Below the pieces are notes generated by a model. It was given only the letters and a program-made list of their open reading frames with translations. It had not been told where the DNA came from and ran no database searches. DNA of 64,000 nucleotides from Pseudomonas asplenii (GTDB lineage: Bacteria; Pseudomonadota; Gammaproteobacteria; Pseudomonadales; Pseudomonadaceae): positions 1 to 64,000 of the forward strand of contig NZ_JSYZ01000015.1 in NCBI RefSeq assembly GCF_001293465.1, read 5' to 3'. Both the position numbers and the translations under genes were made by a program. Below, one piece after another: positions 17,631 to 26,911 of this stretch. The stretch's first letter is position 1. The number at the start of each line of letters is the position of its first letter.

Positions 17631-18955
17631 TGATGGACTCCACTCATTTCCAGGCGCTGCTGGACGGGTTGCAGGCGAACCTGCGGGCCACGGAACAGTT
17701 CACCCTCGGCTATGCCGCCGAGTCGTCCGAGTTCATTCGCTTCAACCACGGCCGGGTGCGCCAGGCCGGCCAGGTCCAGCAGGCCAGTCTGAGCCTCAAG
17801 CTGATCGACGGGGGGCGCCACGCGGACCTGCAGATCACCCTCTGCGGTGAGGCGCAACAGGATCGCCAGCGTCTCGCCGACGGCCTGCAGCAATTGCGCG
17901 AGACCCTGCCGTTGCTACCGGCCGATCCCTATCTGCTGCTCAATCACACCGCCTGGCAAAGCCGCAGCGTGCAGCAGCAGCCGTTGCCCGACAGTGCCCA
18001 GGTACTGGAAGAGATCAGCACCGCCGCGGCTGGCCTGGACCTGGTCGGTTTCTATGCCGCCGGCCCGATCAGCCGTGGCTTCGCCAGTTCGGACGGAGCG
18101 TTCGGCTGGCACCAGGCCAACAGCTTCAACTTCGACTGGAGCCTGTTCCACGACAACGGCCAGGCGGTGAAGGCCAGCTATGCCGGCGAACGCTGGGACA
18201 GCGAAAGCTTCGCCCGGCGCTTCCAGCAGGCCCGCGAACAACTGGCGTTCCTCGGCCGACCGCTACGCACCCTCGCTCCCGGCCAGTACCGCGCCTACCT
18301 GGCACCGGCGGCGCTGGAAGAGATCATGGGCATGCTCTGCTGGGGCGGCTTCTCGGCCCAGGCCATCGCCAGCAAGTACAGTCCGTTGCAGAAGCTGTAT
18401 GCCGGCGAGGCGTCGTTCCATCCACAGGTCTGGCTGGACGAGCAGGTCAGCGGCTCGCTGAGCCCGGCCTTCTCCAGCGAAGGTTATCCACGCAGCGACC
18501 TGTCGCTGGTGGCCAGCGGTTCGGCCAACGAGCGCATGGTCAGTTCGCGCAGCGCCGCCGAGTATGGCCTGACCGCCAACGGCGCGGGCGGCGGCGAGTA
18601 CCCCAGCGCGCTGGAGATGCGCGGCGGCCAGCTGGCGCAGGCGGATATTCTCAAGGCGCTGGACACCGGCCTGTATATCGGCAACCTGTGGTACCTGAAC
18701 TATTCGGACCAGTCGGCGGCGCGCATGACCGGCATGACCCGCTTCGCCACCTTCTGGGTGGAGAACGGCGAGATCCAGGCACCGGTCAGCACCATGCGCT
18801 TCGATGACAGTGTCTACAGCCTGCTGGGCAGCGAGCTGCTGGCCCTGACCACCGAGCGCGAACTGCTGCTGTCGGCCAGCACCTATGAACAGCGGCAGAC
18901 CTCTTCCAACCTGCTGCCCGGTGCACTGATCGGCAAGCTGACCCTCACACTCTAA
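17630..18955 (+). CDS. TldD/PmbA-family protein, PmbA-like subunit
   Basis: This 441-residue protein is the natural partner of the preceding gene. PmbA/TldE-type subunits lack the zinc motif, and I see no H-E-x-x-x-H here. The C-terminal half has conserved glycine-rich stretches (TANGAGGGEYPSALEM). The start overlaps the previous stop as TGATG, so the two are co-translated; an alternative ATG is the next codon. A 41-kDa-class proteolytic heterodimer is the family expectation; the target peptide cannot be told from context. Confidence 0.8.
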   Translation: MMDSTHFQALLDGLQANLRATEQFTLGYAAESSEFIRFNHGRVRQAGQVQQASLSLKLIDGGRHADLQITLCGEAQQDRQRLADGLQQLRETLPLLPADPYLLLNHTAWQSRSVQQQPLPDSAQVLEEISTAAAGLDLVGFYAAGPISRGFASSDGAFGWHQANSFNFDWSLFHDNGQAVKASYAGERWDSESFARRFQQAREQLAFLGRPLRTLAPGQYRAYLAPAALEEIMGMLCWGGFSAQAIASKYSPLQKLYAGEASFHPQVWLDEQVSGSLSPAFSSEGYPRSDLSLVASGSANERMVSSRSAAEYGLTANGAGGGEYPSALEMRGGQLAQADILKALDTGLYIGNLWYLNYSDQSAARMTGMTRFATFWVENGEIQAPVSTMRFDDSVYSLLGSELLALTTERELLLSASTYEQRQTSSNLLPGALIGKLTLTL

Positions 18956-18994
18956 GAAGCCATGGGGGCGGGGTGCCCGCAAGCTGCAAAAAGC

Positions 18995-19018
18995 TTCGCG
19001 GGCAAGCCCGCTCCCACA
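18995..19018. repeat. Single REP sequence
   Basis: One copy of TTCGCGGGCAAGCCCGCTCC continuing CACA, 40 bp after the PmbA-like gene. No facing partner is seen within 100 bp. Confidence 0.75.
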
Positions 19019-19081
19019 ATGCCCCCGCAAGCCCCCTGGCATCCCTGGCGGAAACACCCGCACACCTATCCATTCAGACTG

Positions 19082-19110
19082 TTGTCCCGCCAGCACGGGC
19101 GCGCTATACA
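19082..19110 (+). promoter_or_regulatory. Probable sigma-70 promoter of the rhlA-like operon
   Basis: TTGTCC (19082-19087) and TATACA (19105-19110) are separated by exactly 17 bp and lie 141 bp before the rhlA-like start codon. I do not see a LuxR-type box around it, so quorum control like that of P. aeruginosa rhlAB is not suggested by sequence. Confidence 0.5.
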
Positions 19111-19250
19111 TACCCCTTCATCCGACACGGCATTAAAAAGCCAGCACCTCGCTCGTCTCCCGATCATGGATCCATCAGGCTTCACCCCCGATTTCGTTAC
19201 TCAATGCCACGCCTCTTTCCTCTCTCGAAAGTGTTTTGCTGGAGTTTGAT

Positions 19251-20129
19251 ATGAATCACGGAAGCTTCGTCATCAACAATCTGTTCAGACATTTCAACAT
19301 CCACGTCGAACGCATCGGCGATGACCCGTGCCGCAACACCGTGCTGATGGTCAACGGCGCCCTGTCCACCACCTCCTCCTTCACCCGCACCAGCAAGTGC
19401 CTGGCCGAACATTTCAACGTGCTGCTGTTCGACCTGCCCTTCGCCGGCCGCTCGCAGGCCCACAACCCCGACCCTGGCCTGGTGACCAAGGACGACGAGG
19501 TGCAGATACTCCTGGCGCTGATCGAGCGCTTCGCGGTCAACCACCTGGTGTCGGCGTCCTGGGGCGGGATCTCCAGCCTGCTGGCCCTGGCCAGGAATCC
19601 GCCGACCATCGAGAGCTCGGTGATCATGGCCCTGGCCCCCGACCTCAACCCGCCGATGCTGGCCTATGTGCAGCGAGTGCACGAGCTGATCCAGGTCGAC
19701 GACAAGTCCGCCATCGGCCACCTGCTCAATGACACCGTCGGCCACTTCCTCCCGCCTCGCCTCAAGACCACCAACCACCAGCACCTCGCCAACATGGCCA
19801 GCACCGAATACCGCCAGGCGCGCTTCCATATCGACCAGGTGCTGCAACTGGGTGACGGCAACTACCTGAAGACGCTCTCCGATATCCGCACGCCGGTGCA
19901 CTTTCTCAACGGTGCCAAGGACATCTACACCCCTGCCGAAGGCGCCCGACAGTTCCAGCGGCATATTCCCCATTGCAGTTTTTCGGTGGCCGAGGACACC
20001 GGCCACCTGCTCGACCTGGAGTCACGGGTGGCCGCCGACAACGTGCACCGGGCACTGCTCGGTTTCCTGTTGAAGAAGGAGCAAATAGGGCTTCGGCACA
20101 GCGCTCAAGTGCAAACCGATCAGGCATAA
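19251..20129 (+). CDS. rhlA: RhlA homologue (HAA synthase, alpha/beta hydrolase fold)
   Basis: RhlA joins two 3-hydroxyacyl chains into 3-(3-hydroxyalkanoyloxy)alkanoic acids (HAAs), the lipid part of rhamnolipids. This 292-residue protein follows P. aeruginosa RhlA closely over long stretches, e.g. CLAEHFNVLLFDLPFAG, TKDDEVQILLALIERF and VNHLVSASWGGIS, and less closely the relative PhaG. The catalytic triad is present: Ser103 (SASWGG), Asp224 (GAKDIYT) and His252 (DTGHLLDLES). The start is the ATG at 19251 behind CTGGAG. No rhlB, rhlC, rhlR or rhlI is nearby; a drug-efflux-type MFS gene follows by 34 bp. The family call is strong; the product is inferred. Confidence 0.87.
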   Translation: MNHGSFVINNLFRHFNIHVERIGDDPCRNTVLMVNGALSTTSSFTRTSKCLAEHFNVLLFDLPFAGRSQAHNPDPGLVTKDDEVQILLALIERFAVNHLVSASWGGISSLLALARNPPTIESSVIMALAPDLNPPMLAYVQRVHELIQVDDKSAIGHLLNDTVGHFLPPRLKTTNHQHLANMASTEYRQARFHIDQVLQLGDGNYLKTLSDIRTPVHFLNGAKDIYTPAEGARQFQRHIPHCSFSVAEDTGHLLDLESRVAADNVHRALLGFLLKKEQIGLRHSAQVQTDQA

Positions 20130-20163
20130 TCCGGTCCATCGCCTGCCAACGAAGAGCCGTTCC

Positions 20164-21594
20164 ATGCCCGACCGTGCCCCGCTGGACGCAACGACCGCTC
20201 GCTGGCTGCCCTGGGTGGTAGCCATTGCCTTCTTCATGCAGTCCCTCGACGGGACGATCCTCAACACCGCCCTGCCCGCCATGGCCCGCGACCTGGCGGA
20301 GAACCCGCTGCGCATGCAGGGCGTGGTGATCGCCTACATGCTCACCGTGGCGTTGCTGATCCCGGCCTCGGGCTGGATTTCCGATCGCTTCGGCACCCGG
20401 CGGGTGTTCTTCAGCGCCATCCTGCTGTTCAGCATCGGTTCGCTGCTGTGCGCGCTGTCGAGCTCGCTGAACATGCTGGTCGGCGCCCGGGTGATCCAGG
20501 GCCTGGGCGGCTCGCTGATGCTGCCGGTGGGCCGGCTGGTGGTGCTGCGCGCCTACCCGCGCTCGGAGCTGGTGCGGATCATGGGCTTCATCACCATTCC
20601 CGGTCTGCTCGGCCCGTTGATCGGCCCGACCATGGGCGGCTGGATGGTGCAGTTCCTGACCTGGCACTGGATCTTCCTGATCAACCTGCCAGTGGGGCTG
20701 ATCGGCTGCTATGCGGTGTGGAAGTTCATTCCCGACCTGCGCGGCAGCGAACGCACCCGTTTCGACAGCCTCGGTTTCCTGCTGTTCGGCGCGGCGATGC
20801 TGCTGATCACCATCGCCATGGAAGGCCTGGGCGAACTGCAACTGCCGCATCTGCGGGTGATGTTGCTGCTGTTCGCCGGCCTGGCCTGCCTGGCGGCCTA
20901 CTGGCTGCGCGCCGGGCATGTCGACAATCCGTTGTTCGCGCCGTCGCTGTTCAAGACCCGGACCTTCGCCGTGGGCATCCTCGGCAACCTGTTCGCCCGC
21001 CTGGGCAGCGGCGCCCTGCCGTTCCTGGTGCCGTTGCTGCTGCAGGTGGCGCTGGGCTACTCGCCGTCCCAGGCCGGGATGAGCATGCTGCCGCTGGCCG
21101 CGGCGGCGATGTTCGCCAAGTCGATCGCCCGTCCTCTGATCGAGCGCCTGGGTTATCGCATCGTCCTCACCGGCAACACCCTGGCCCTGGGCATCATGCT
21201 CGCCGCCCTGGGGCTGGTCACCGAACACACGCCCTATCCACTGCTGCTGGGCATGCTGGCGGTGGCCGGGGCGATCAACTCGCTGCAGTTCACCGCGATG
21301 AACACCGTGACCCTGATCGATCTTGACGACAAGGCGGCCAGCAGCGGCAACAGCCTGCTGTCGGTGGTGGCGCAACTGTCACTGAGCCTCGGCGTGGCCT
21401 GCGCCGGTGCGCTGCTCGGCGGCTTTACCGCGGCGATCGGCAACGATGGCGTGGAAACGGTGCTCGGCGCCTTCCAGCTGACCTTCCTCACCGTGGGCAT
21501 CATGGCGATGCTGGCGGCGGCGATCTTCCTGCAACTCTCGCCCCAGGACGGACGCCGGGCGCGGGTGGTGCGGGAGCAGCATATCGAGCACTGA
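20164..21594 (+). CDS. MFS efflux transporter, EmrB/QacA (DHA2) type
   Basis: This 476-residue inner-membrane exporter has about fourteen membrane segments. Its first one carries the DHA2 pattern MQSLDGTILNTALPAMARDL and the loop after the second has SGWISDRFGTRRVF (motif A). The gene starts 34 bp after the rhlA-like stop and is probably in the same operon. In Burkholderia rhamnolipid clusters an EmrB-like MFS gene also accompanies rhlA, so export of HAA-type surfactant is an attractive but untested role. General drug export is the alternative. Confidence 0.85.
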   Translation: MPDRAPLDATTARWLPWVVAIAFFMQSLDGTILNTALPAMARDLAENPLRMQGVVIAYMLTVALLIPASGWISDRFGTRRVFFSAILLFSIGSLLCALSSSLNMLVGARVIQGLGGSLMLPVGRLVVLRAYPRSELVRIMGFITIPGLLGPLIGPTMGGWMVQFLTWHWIFLINLPVGLIGCYAVWKFIPDLRGSERTRFDSLGFLLFGAAMLLITIAMEGLGELQLPHLRVMLLLFAGLACLAAYWLRAGHVDNPLFAPSLFKTRTFAVGILGNLFARLGSGALPFLVPLLLQVALGYSPSQAGMSMLPLAAAAMFAKSIARPLIERLGYRIVLTGNTLALGIMLAALGLVTEHTPYPLLLGMLAVAGAINSLQFTAMNTVTLIDLDDKAASSGNSLLSVVAQLSLSLGVACAGALLGGFTAAIGNDGVETVLGAFQLTFLTVGIMAMLAAAIFLQLSPQDGRRARVVREQHIEH

Positions 21595-21822
21595 GCCAGG
21601 AGCTCGCTGCCTAGGGGAGCGCACACCTCCCCAGGGCGGTCCAGGGGGCGATCTTGAGGACCTGTTCGCGGGTGAATCCGATGCCCACGACTTGCATCCC
21701 GCCGATATGGTGCAGGTCCACAGATAAGGATGAGGATATCTGACTACTTTTCGTCCAGAAATTACGGATTGCCGGGGCGAGACTGATACACTACGCGGCA
21801 TTTTTTCTTGCAGGCCCGTCCC

Positions 21823-23208
21823 GTGACCACCATCGCCACCGCTTTCAACTCGCTGCCCCTGTCCGCCGCCATGCTGGCTAACCTGGAATCCCTCGGTTAT
21901 GCCCAGATGACGCCGATCCAGGCACAGAGCCTGCCGGTGATGCTCAAGGGCATGGACCTGATCGCCCAGGCCAAGACCGGCAGCGGCAAGACCGCCGCCT
22001 TCGGCATCGGCCTGCTGAACCCGATCAACCCGCGGTTCTTCGGCTGCCAGGCGCTGGTGATCTGCCCGACCCGCGAGTTGGCCGACCAGGTCGCCAAGGA
22101 AATCCGCCGCCTGGCCCGTGCCGAAGACAACATCAAGGTGCTGACCCTGTGCGGCGGCGTGCCTTTCGGCCCGCAGATCGCCTCGCTGGAGCACGGCGCG
22201 CACATCATCGTCGGCACTCCGGGGCGCATCCAGCAGCACCTGGACAAGGGCACGCTGGTCTTGCGCGGGCTCAACACCCTGGTGCTCGACGAAGCCGACC
22301 GCATGCTCGACATGGGCTTTCACGACGCCATCGAGGCGATCATCGCCCAGACCCCGGAGCGCCGGCAGACCCTGCTGTTCTCGGCCACCTACCCGGCCGG
22401 CATCAAGCAGTTGGCAGCCAAGTTCATGCGCGACCCGCAGCAGGTCAAGGTCGAGACCCTCCACACCGACAGCCAGATCGAGCAGCGCTTCTTCGAAGTG
22501 GCGCCGCAGGAACGCCTGGAGGCGGTGGTGAAGGTGCTCCACCACTATCGTCCGCAATCGTGCGTGGCGTTCTGCTTCACCAAGCAACAGGTGCAGGAAA
22601 CCGTCGACCTGCTCAGTGCCAAGGGCATCTGCGCCGTCGGCCTGCACGGCGACCTGGAGCAGCGCGACCGAGACCAGGTCCTGGCGATGTTCGCCAACCG
22701 CAGTACCTCGGTGCTGGTGGCCACCGACGTCGCTGCCCGCGGCCTGGATATCGATGCCCTGGACATGGTGATCAACGTCGAGCTGGCCCGTGACCCGGAG
22801 ATTCACATCCACCGCGTCGGCCGCACCGGCCGTGCCGGCGAGAAGGGCATCGCGGTAAGCCTGGTGGCCCCGGCCGATGCCCATCGGGCGCGGGCGATCG
22901 AGGAATTGCAGAAGGCCCCGCTGCTCTGGGAACAGCTCGACAGTCTCAAGGCCAAGGGCGGCGGCCCTCTGCTGCCGGCCATGAGCACCCTGTGCATCGC
23001 CGCCGGGCGCAAGGACAAGGTACGTCCGGGCGACATCCTCGGCGCCCTGACCGGCGACGCCGGGATTCCCGGGGCCCAGGTCGGCAAGATCGCGATTTTC
23101 GATTTCCAGGCCTATGTGGCGGTGGAACGCGGTATCGCCAAGCAGGCCCTGCAGCGCCTGAACAGCGGCAAGATCAAGGGCCGTTCGCTGCGCGTGCGGA
23201 TTCTCTGA
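21823..23208 (+). CDS. dbpA: ATP-dependent RNA helicase DbpA
   Basis: DbpA is a DEAD-box helicase that acts on 23S rRNA (hairpin 92) during 50S assembly. The 461-residue protein has AKTGSGKT, VLDEADRMLDMGF, SAT and HRVGRTGRAGE in order. A C-terminal DbpA RNA-binding domain (about 385-460) ends GKIKGRSLRVRIL. I chose the GTG at 21823, giving MTTIATAFNSLPLSAAML, which matches the family start; an upstream TTG at 21808 is possible. It is transcribed alone. Confidence 0.94.
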   Translation: MTTIATAFNSLPLSAAMLANLESLGYAQMTPIQAQSLPVMLKGMDLIAQAKTGSGKTAAFGIGLLNPINPRFFGCQALVICPTRELADQVAKEIRRLARAEDNIKVLTLCGGVPFGPQIASLEHGAHIIVGTPGRIQQHLDKGTLVLRGLNTLVLDEADRMLDMGFHDAIEAIIAQTPERRQTLLFSATYPAGIKQLAAKFMRDPQQVKVETLHTDSQIEQRFFEVAPQERLEAVVKVLHHYRPQSCVAFCFTKQQVQETVDLLSAKGICAVGLHGDLEQRDRDQVLAMFANRSTSVLVATDVAARGLDIDALDMVINVELARDPEIHIHRVGRTGRAGEKGIAVSLVAPADAHRARAIEELQKAPLLWEQLDSLKAKGGGPLLPAMSTLCIAAGRKDKVRPGDILGALTGDAGIPGAQVGKIAIFDFQAYVAVERGIAKQALQRLNSGKIKGRSLRVRIL

Positions 23209-23263
23209 TAGCCGCCAGGTCCATCTGTGGGGGCCGACGACCCCGGCCAGGCTGACTGGCCCA

Positions 23264-23285
23264 TTCGCGGGCAAGCCCGCGCCCA
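23264..23285. repeat. Single REP sequence
   Basis: One copy of TTCGCGGGCAAGCCCGCGCC ending CA, in the 129-bp gap between dbpA and the YhiN-type gene. Confidence 0.7.
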
Positions 23286-23337
23286 CTAAGGCCAGGGACC
23301 GGCTCCACCCCAACAGAAACCGAGTGAGGACAGCGCT

Positions 23338-24516
23338 GTGCGCTCTACTGAAGTTGTGATCATCGGCGCCGGTGCCGCCGGCCTGATGTGTGCCTTTACC
23401 GCCGCTGCCCGTGGGCGCCAGGTGCTGCTGCTCGACCATGCCAACAAGGCCGGGAAGAAGATCCTGATGTCCGGTGGCGGGCGCTGCAACTTCACCAACC
23501 TGTACACCGAACCGGGCAACTTCCTTTCGCAGAACCCGCATTTCTGCAAGTCGGCGCTGGCCCGCTACACCCAGTGGGACTTCATCGCAATGGTCGCCAA
23601 GCACGGCGTTCCCTACCACGAGAAGAAGCTCGGCCAGCTGTTCTGCGACAACAAGTCCAGCGACATCCTCGGCATACTGCTGGACGAATGCGACCAGGCC
23701 GGCGTCGAACTGCACCTGGACACTTCCATCGAACACATCGAAAAGCTGGACAGCGGTTACCTGCTGCAAACCACCCTTGGCCCGGTCACCTGCCAGTCGC
23801 TGGTGATCGCCACCGGCGGGCTGTCGATCCCGACCCTCGGCGCCACCGGTTTCGGCTACCAGGTCGCCCGGCAGTTCGGCCACCAGGTGTTACCGACCCG
23901 CGCAGGGCTGGTGCCGTTCACCATTACCGATCAACTCAAGGCGCTGTGCACGGAACTGTCGGGGACCTCGGTCGATTGCCTGGTGAGCTGCAACGACCAG
24001 GGTTTCCGGGAAAACATCCTGTTCACCCACCGCGGCCTCAGCGGCCCGGCGATCCTGCAGGTGTCCTCGTTCTGGCAGCCAGGCGACACGGTGCATATCA
24101 ACCTGCTGCCGGACCACGATGCCCTGCAGTGGCTGCAACAGCAGCAGGCCGAGCGGCCCAACAGTGAACTCAAGACTCTGCTGGGCGAAATCTTCACCAG
24201 GAAAATGGCCAACCTGCTGGCCGAACACTGGTTCGTGTCCAGGCCGATGAAGCAGTACACCCCGGCGGAGCTGGCCGAGGTGGCCGGCAAGCTCGGCGAC
24301 TGGCAGGTGATTCCGGCGGGAACCGAGGGTTATCGTACGGCCGAGGTCACCCTGGGCGGGGTCGACACCCGCGAGGTGTCGTCCAAGACCATGGAATCGC
24401 TGAAGAGCCCGGGGCTGTATTTCGTCGGTGAGGTACTGGACGTCAGCGGCCACCTGGGTGGGTTCAACTTCCAGTGGGCGTGGGCTTCGGGGTATGCAGC
24501 GGCACAGTTCGTCTGA
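23338..24516 (+). CDS. FAD-dependent oxidoreductase, YhiN/HI0933 family
   Basis: This 392-residue flavoprotein of the HI0933-like family has an N-terminal FAD-binding G-A-G-A-A-G-L. The family motif KAGKKILMSGGGRCNFTN lies at about residues 38-55, and the C-terminal GLYFVGEVLDVSGHLGGFN closes the FAD site. The start codon is GTG, behind AGTGAGGA. The reaction of this widespread family is not established; it is probably a cytoplasmic dehydrogenase. The gene follows dbpA with a REP in between and is likely a separate unit. Confidence 0.88.
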   Translation: MRSTEVVIIGAGAAGLMCAFTAAARGRQVLLLDHANKAGKKILMSGGGRCNFTNLYTEPGNFLSQNPHFCKSALARYTQWDFIAMVAKHGVPYHEKKLGQLFCDNKSSDILGILLDECDQAGVELHLDTSIEHIEKLDSGYLLQTTLGPVTCQSLVIATGGLSIPTLGATGFGYQVARQFGHQVLPTRAGLVPFTITDQLKALCTELSGTSVDCLVSCNDQGFRENILFTHRGLSGPAILQVSSFWQPGDTVHINLLPDHDALQWLQQQQAERPNSELKTLLGEIFTRKMANLLAEHWFVSRPMKQYTPAELAEVAGKLGDWQVIPAGTEGYRTAEVTLGGVDTREVSSKTMESLKSPGLYFVGEVLDVSGHLGGFNFQWAWASGYAAAQFV

Positions 24517-24668
24517 GGCGTTGCGGCAGATGGCGCTGACACCGATCGCCAGCCAGCGGAGCGCCACCCACCGGAACAGATTTTGCTTTGTTTGCATGTG
24601 GCGCCATTGCACCGCCACCCGTCTATAAGCTAATACAGATCAACCGCTTGGCAGGCTCTCACACCTTC

Positions 24669-26861
24669 ATGGCATCGACCTCGTTCAACCAGTCCCTGCG
24701 CCGCCTCTGGGCGCTGGACAAATTCAGTTATAGCGTTCGGGTATTCATCGCACTGAGCGGCATCATGGCGCTGTGCTGGTTCCAGAACGAAATGAAGCTG
24801 CTGATCCCACTGTTCCTCGGGGTCATCGCCTGCGCCCTGGCCGAGACCGATGACAGCTGGCAGGGGCGCCTCAATGCCCTGGCGGTGACCCTGGTCTGTT
24901 TCAGCGTGGCGGCCTTCTCGGTCGAGCTGCTGTTCCCCTACCCCTGGGTATTCGTGGTGGCCATGGCCCTGGCGGCCTTTGCCCTGACCATGCTCGGGGC
25001 GCTGGGTGAACGTTATGGCGCGATCGCTTCGGCCACCCTGATTCTCTCGGTCTACACCATGATCGGCGTGGACCAGCGCGGCGGTGAAGTCACCAACCTC
25101 TGGCACGAGCCTCTGCTGCTGGTGGCCGGCGCCGCCTGGTACGGCGTGCTTTCGGTGCTGTGGCAGGCGATGTTCTCCAACCAGCCGGTACAGCAGAGCC
25201 TGGCCAAGCTGTTTCGCGAGCTGGGCTACTACCTCAAGCTCAAGTCATCGCTGTTCGAACCGATCCGCCAGCTGGACGTGGAAGCCCGGCGCCTGGAACT
25301 GGCCCAGCAGAACGGCCGGGTGGTCGCGGCGCTGAACACCGCCAAGGAAATCATCCTGCATCGGGTCGGCAACGGCCGGCCGGGCTCGAAGGTCAGCCGC
25401 TACCTGAAGCTGTATTTCCTCGCCCAGGATATCCACGAACGCGCCAGTTCCTCGCACTACCCGTACAACGCCCTGGCCGAAGCCTTTTTCCACAGCGACG
25501 TGCTGTTCCGCTGCCAGCGCCTGCTGCGCCAGCAGGGCAAGGCCTGCCGGGAACTGGCGGCCTCGATCCAGTTGCGCCAGCCGTTCGTCTATGACGCCAG
25601 CTTCGCCGAGGCCCTGGCGGACCTGCATGCCTCGATGGAGCATCTGCGCATCCAGAGCAATCCGGCCTGGCGCGGGCTGCTGCGCTCGCTGCGGGCACTG
25701 GCCGCCAACCTCAGCACCCTCGACCGCCTGCTCAGCGCCGCGAGCAATCCCGACAGCCTGGCCGACGCCAGCGACAGCAGCCTGCTGGACCGCTCGCCCC
25801 GCAACTTCAAGGACGTGCTGACGCGCCTGCGTACCCAACTGACGCCGACCTCGCTGCTGTTCCGCCATGCCTTGCGCCTGCCGCTGGCCTTGAGCGTCGG
25901 CTACGGCATGGTGCACCTGGTGCACCCGTCCCAGGGCTACTGGATCATTCTCACCACCCTGTTCGTCTGCCAGCCGAACTACGGCGCCACGCGGCGCAAG
26001 CTCGGCCAGCGGATCATCGGTACCGCCTTCGGCCTGACCGCGGCCTGGGCCCTGTTCGACCTGTTCCCCAGCCCGCTGATCCAGGCGTTCTTCACCATCG
26101 CCGCCGGCCTGGTGTTCTTCATCAACCGCACCACCCGCTACACCCTGGCGACGGCCGCCATGACCCTGATGGTGCTGTTCTGCTTCAACCAGGTGGGTGA
26201 CGGCTACGGGCTGTTCCTGCCACGCCTGTTCGATACCCTGCTGGGCAGCCTGATCGCCGGCCTGGCGGTGTTCCTGTTCCTGCCGGACTGGCAGGGGCGA
26301 CGCCTGAACAAGGTGCTGGCCAATACCCTGACCTGCAACAGTCTGTACCTGCGCCAGGTGATGCAGCAGTACGGCCAGGGCAAGAGCGATGACCTGGCCT
26401 ACCGCCTGGCCCGTCGCAACGCCCACAACGCCGATGCGGCGCTGTCGACCACGCTGGCGAACATGCTGATGGAGCCGGGGCACTTCCGCAAGGAGGCCGA
26501 CGTCGGCTTCCGCTTCCTGGTGCTGTCGCACACCCTGCTCAGCTACCTCTCGGGGCTCGGCGCGCACCGCGAGAACCCGTTGCCGGCGGAGGCCCGCGAA
26601 CACCTGATCAATGGCGCCGGCGCCACGCTGGCCAACAGCATCGAGCAGATCGCCATCGGCCTGGCGAACAAGACGCCCATCGAAGTCCAGAGCGACGCTG
26701 AAGAAGCCCTGGCCAACGAACTGGAACAGATGCCGGAAGAAATCGACGAAATCCAGCGTCTGGTCCAGACCCAGCTGGCGCTGATCTGCCGGCAGTTGGG
26801 GCCATTGCGCACGCTGGCGGCGCACCTGATCAAGGGGGCGGAAGAACAGGCGCCGGTGTAA
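24669..26861 (+). CDS. yccS: YccS-type integral membrane protein (FUSC family)
   Basis: This 730-residue inner-membrane protein has two membrane blocks (about 20-150 and 395-530). A cytoplasmic helical domain lies between them and another forms the C-terminus, as in YccS/YhfK and the aromatic-acid exporters of the FUSC superfamily. The start at 24669 (MASTSFNQSLRRLW) agrees with the family; the longer frame from 24588 adds 27 unlikely residues. Its transported substrate is unknown. It stands as a single gene. Confidence 0.85.
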   Translation: MASTSFNQSLRRLWALDKFSYSVRVFIALSGIMALCWFQNEMKLLIPLFLGVIACALAETDDSWQGRLNALAVTLVCFSVAAFSVELLFPYPWVFVVAMALAAFALTMLGALGERYGAIASATLILSVYTMIGVDQRGGEVTNLWHEPLLLVAGAAWYGVLSVLWQAMFSNQPVQQSLAKLFRELGYYLKLKSSLFEPIRQLDVEARRLELAQQNGRVVAALNTAKEIILHRVGNGRPGSKVSRYLKLYFLAQDIHERASSSHYPYNALAEAFFHSDVLFRCQRLLRQQGKACRELAASIQLRQPFVYDASFAEALADLHASMEHLRIQSNPAWRGLLRSLRALAANLSTLDRLLSAASNPDSLADASDSSLLDRSPRNFKDVLTRLRTQLTPTSLLFRHALRLPLALSVGYGMVHLVHPSQGYWIILTTLFVCQPNYGATRRKLGQRIIGTAFGLTAAWALFDLFPSPLIQAFFTIAAGLVFFINRTTRYTLATAAMTLMVLFCFNQVGDGYGLFLPRLFDTLLGSLIAGLAVFLFLPDWQGRRLNKVLANTLTCNSLYLRQVMQQYGQGKSDDLAYRLARRNAHNADAALSTTLANMLMEPGHFRKEADVGFRFLVLSHTLLSYLSGLGAHRENPLPAEAREHLINGAGATLANSIEQIAIGLANKTPIEVQSDAEEALANELEQMPEEIDEIQRLVQTQLALICRQLGPLRTLAAHLIKGAEEQAPV

Positions 26862-26873
26862 AGCCGCCAACCG

Positions 26874-26898
26874 CTTCGCGGGGCTTGCCCGCGAAGCT
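26874..26898. terminator. Short hairpin between convergent genes
   Basis: CTTCGCGGG pairs with CCCGCGAAG around a small loop between the 3' ends of the YccS-type gene and the binding-protein gene. It resembles half a REP and may stop transcription from both sides. No long T-run is present. Confidence 0.5.
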
Positions 26899-26911
26899 TT
26901 CGATCCGACAA

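Noticed and set aside
18956..19250. A possible LuxR-type box upstream of the rhlA-like gene
   Set aside because: I looked for a CT-N12-AG type palindrome and found no convincing match; only a sigma-70 type promoter is supported.
19251..20129. Naming the alpha/beta hydrolase PhaG
   Set aside because: PhaG is related, but segments such as CLAEHFNVLLFDLPFAG and TKDDEVQILLALIERF agree with RhlA much better than with PhaG.
21379..23883. An 834-residue minus-strand open frame across the MFS gene end, dbpA and the YhiN-type gene
   Set aside because: It spans three clear plus-strand genes and two intergenic gaps. No domain is visible and the composition is that of a shadow frame.
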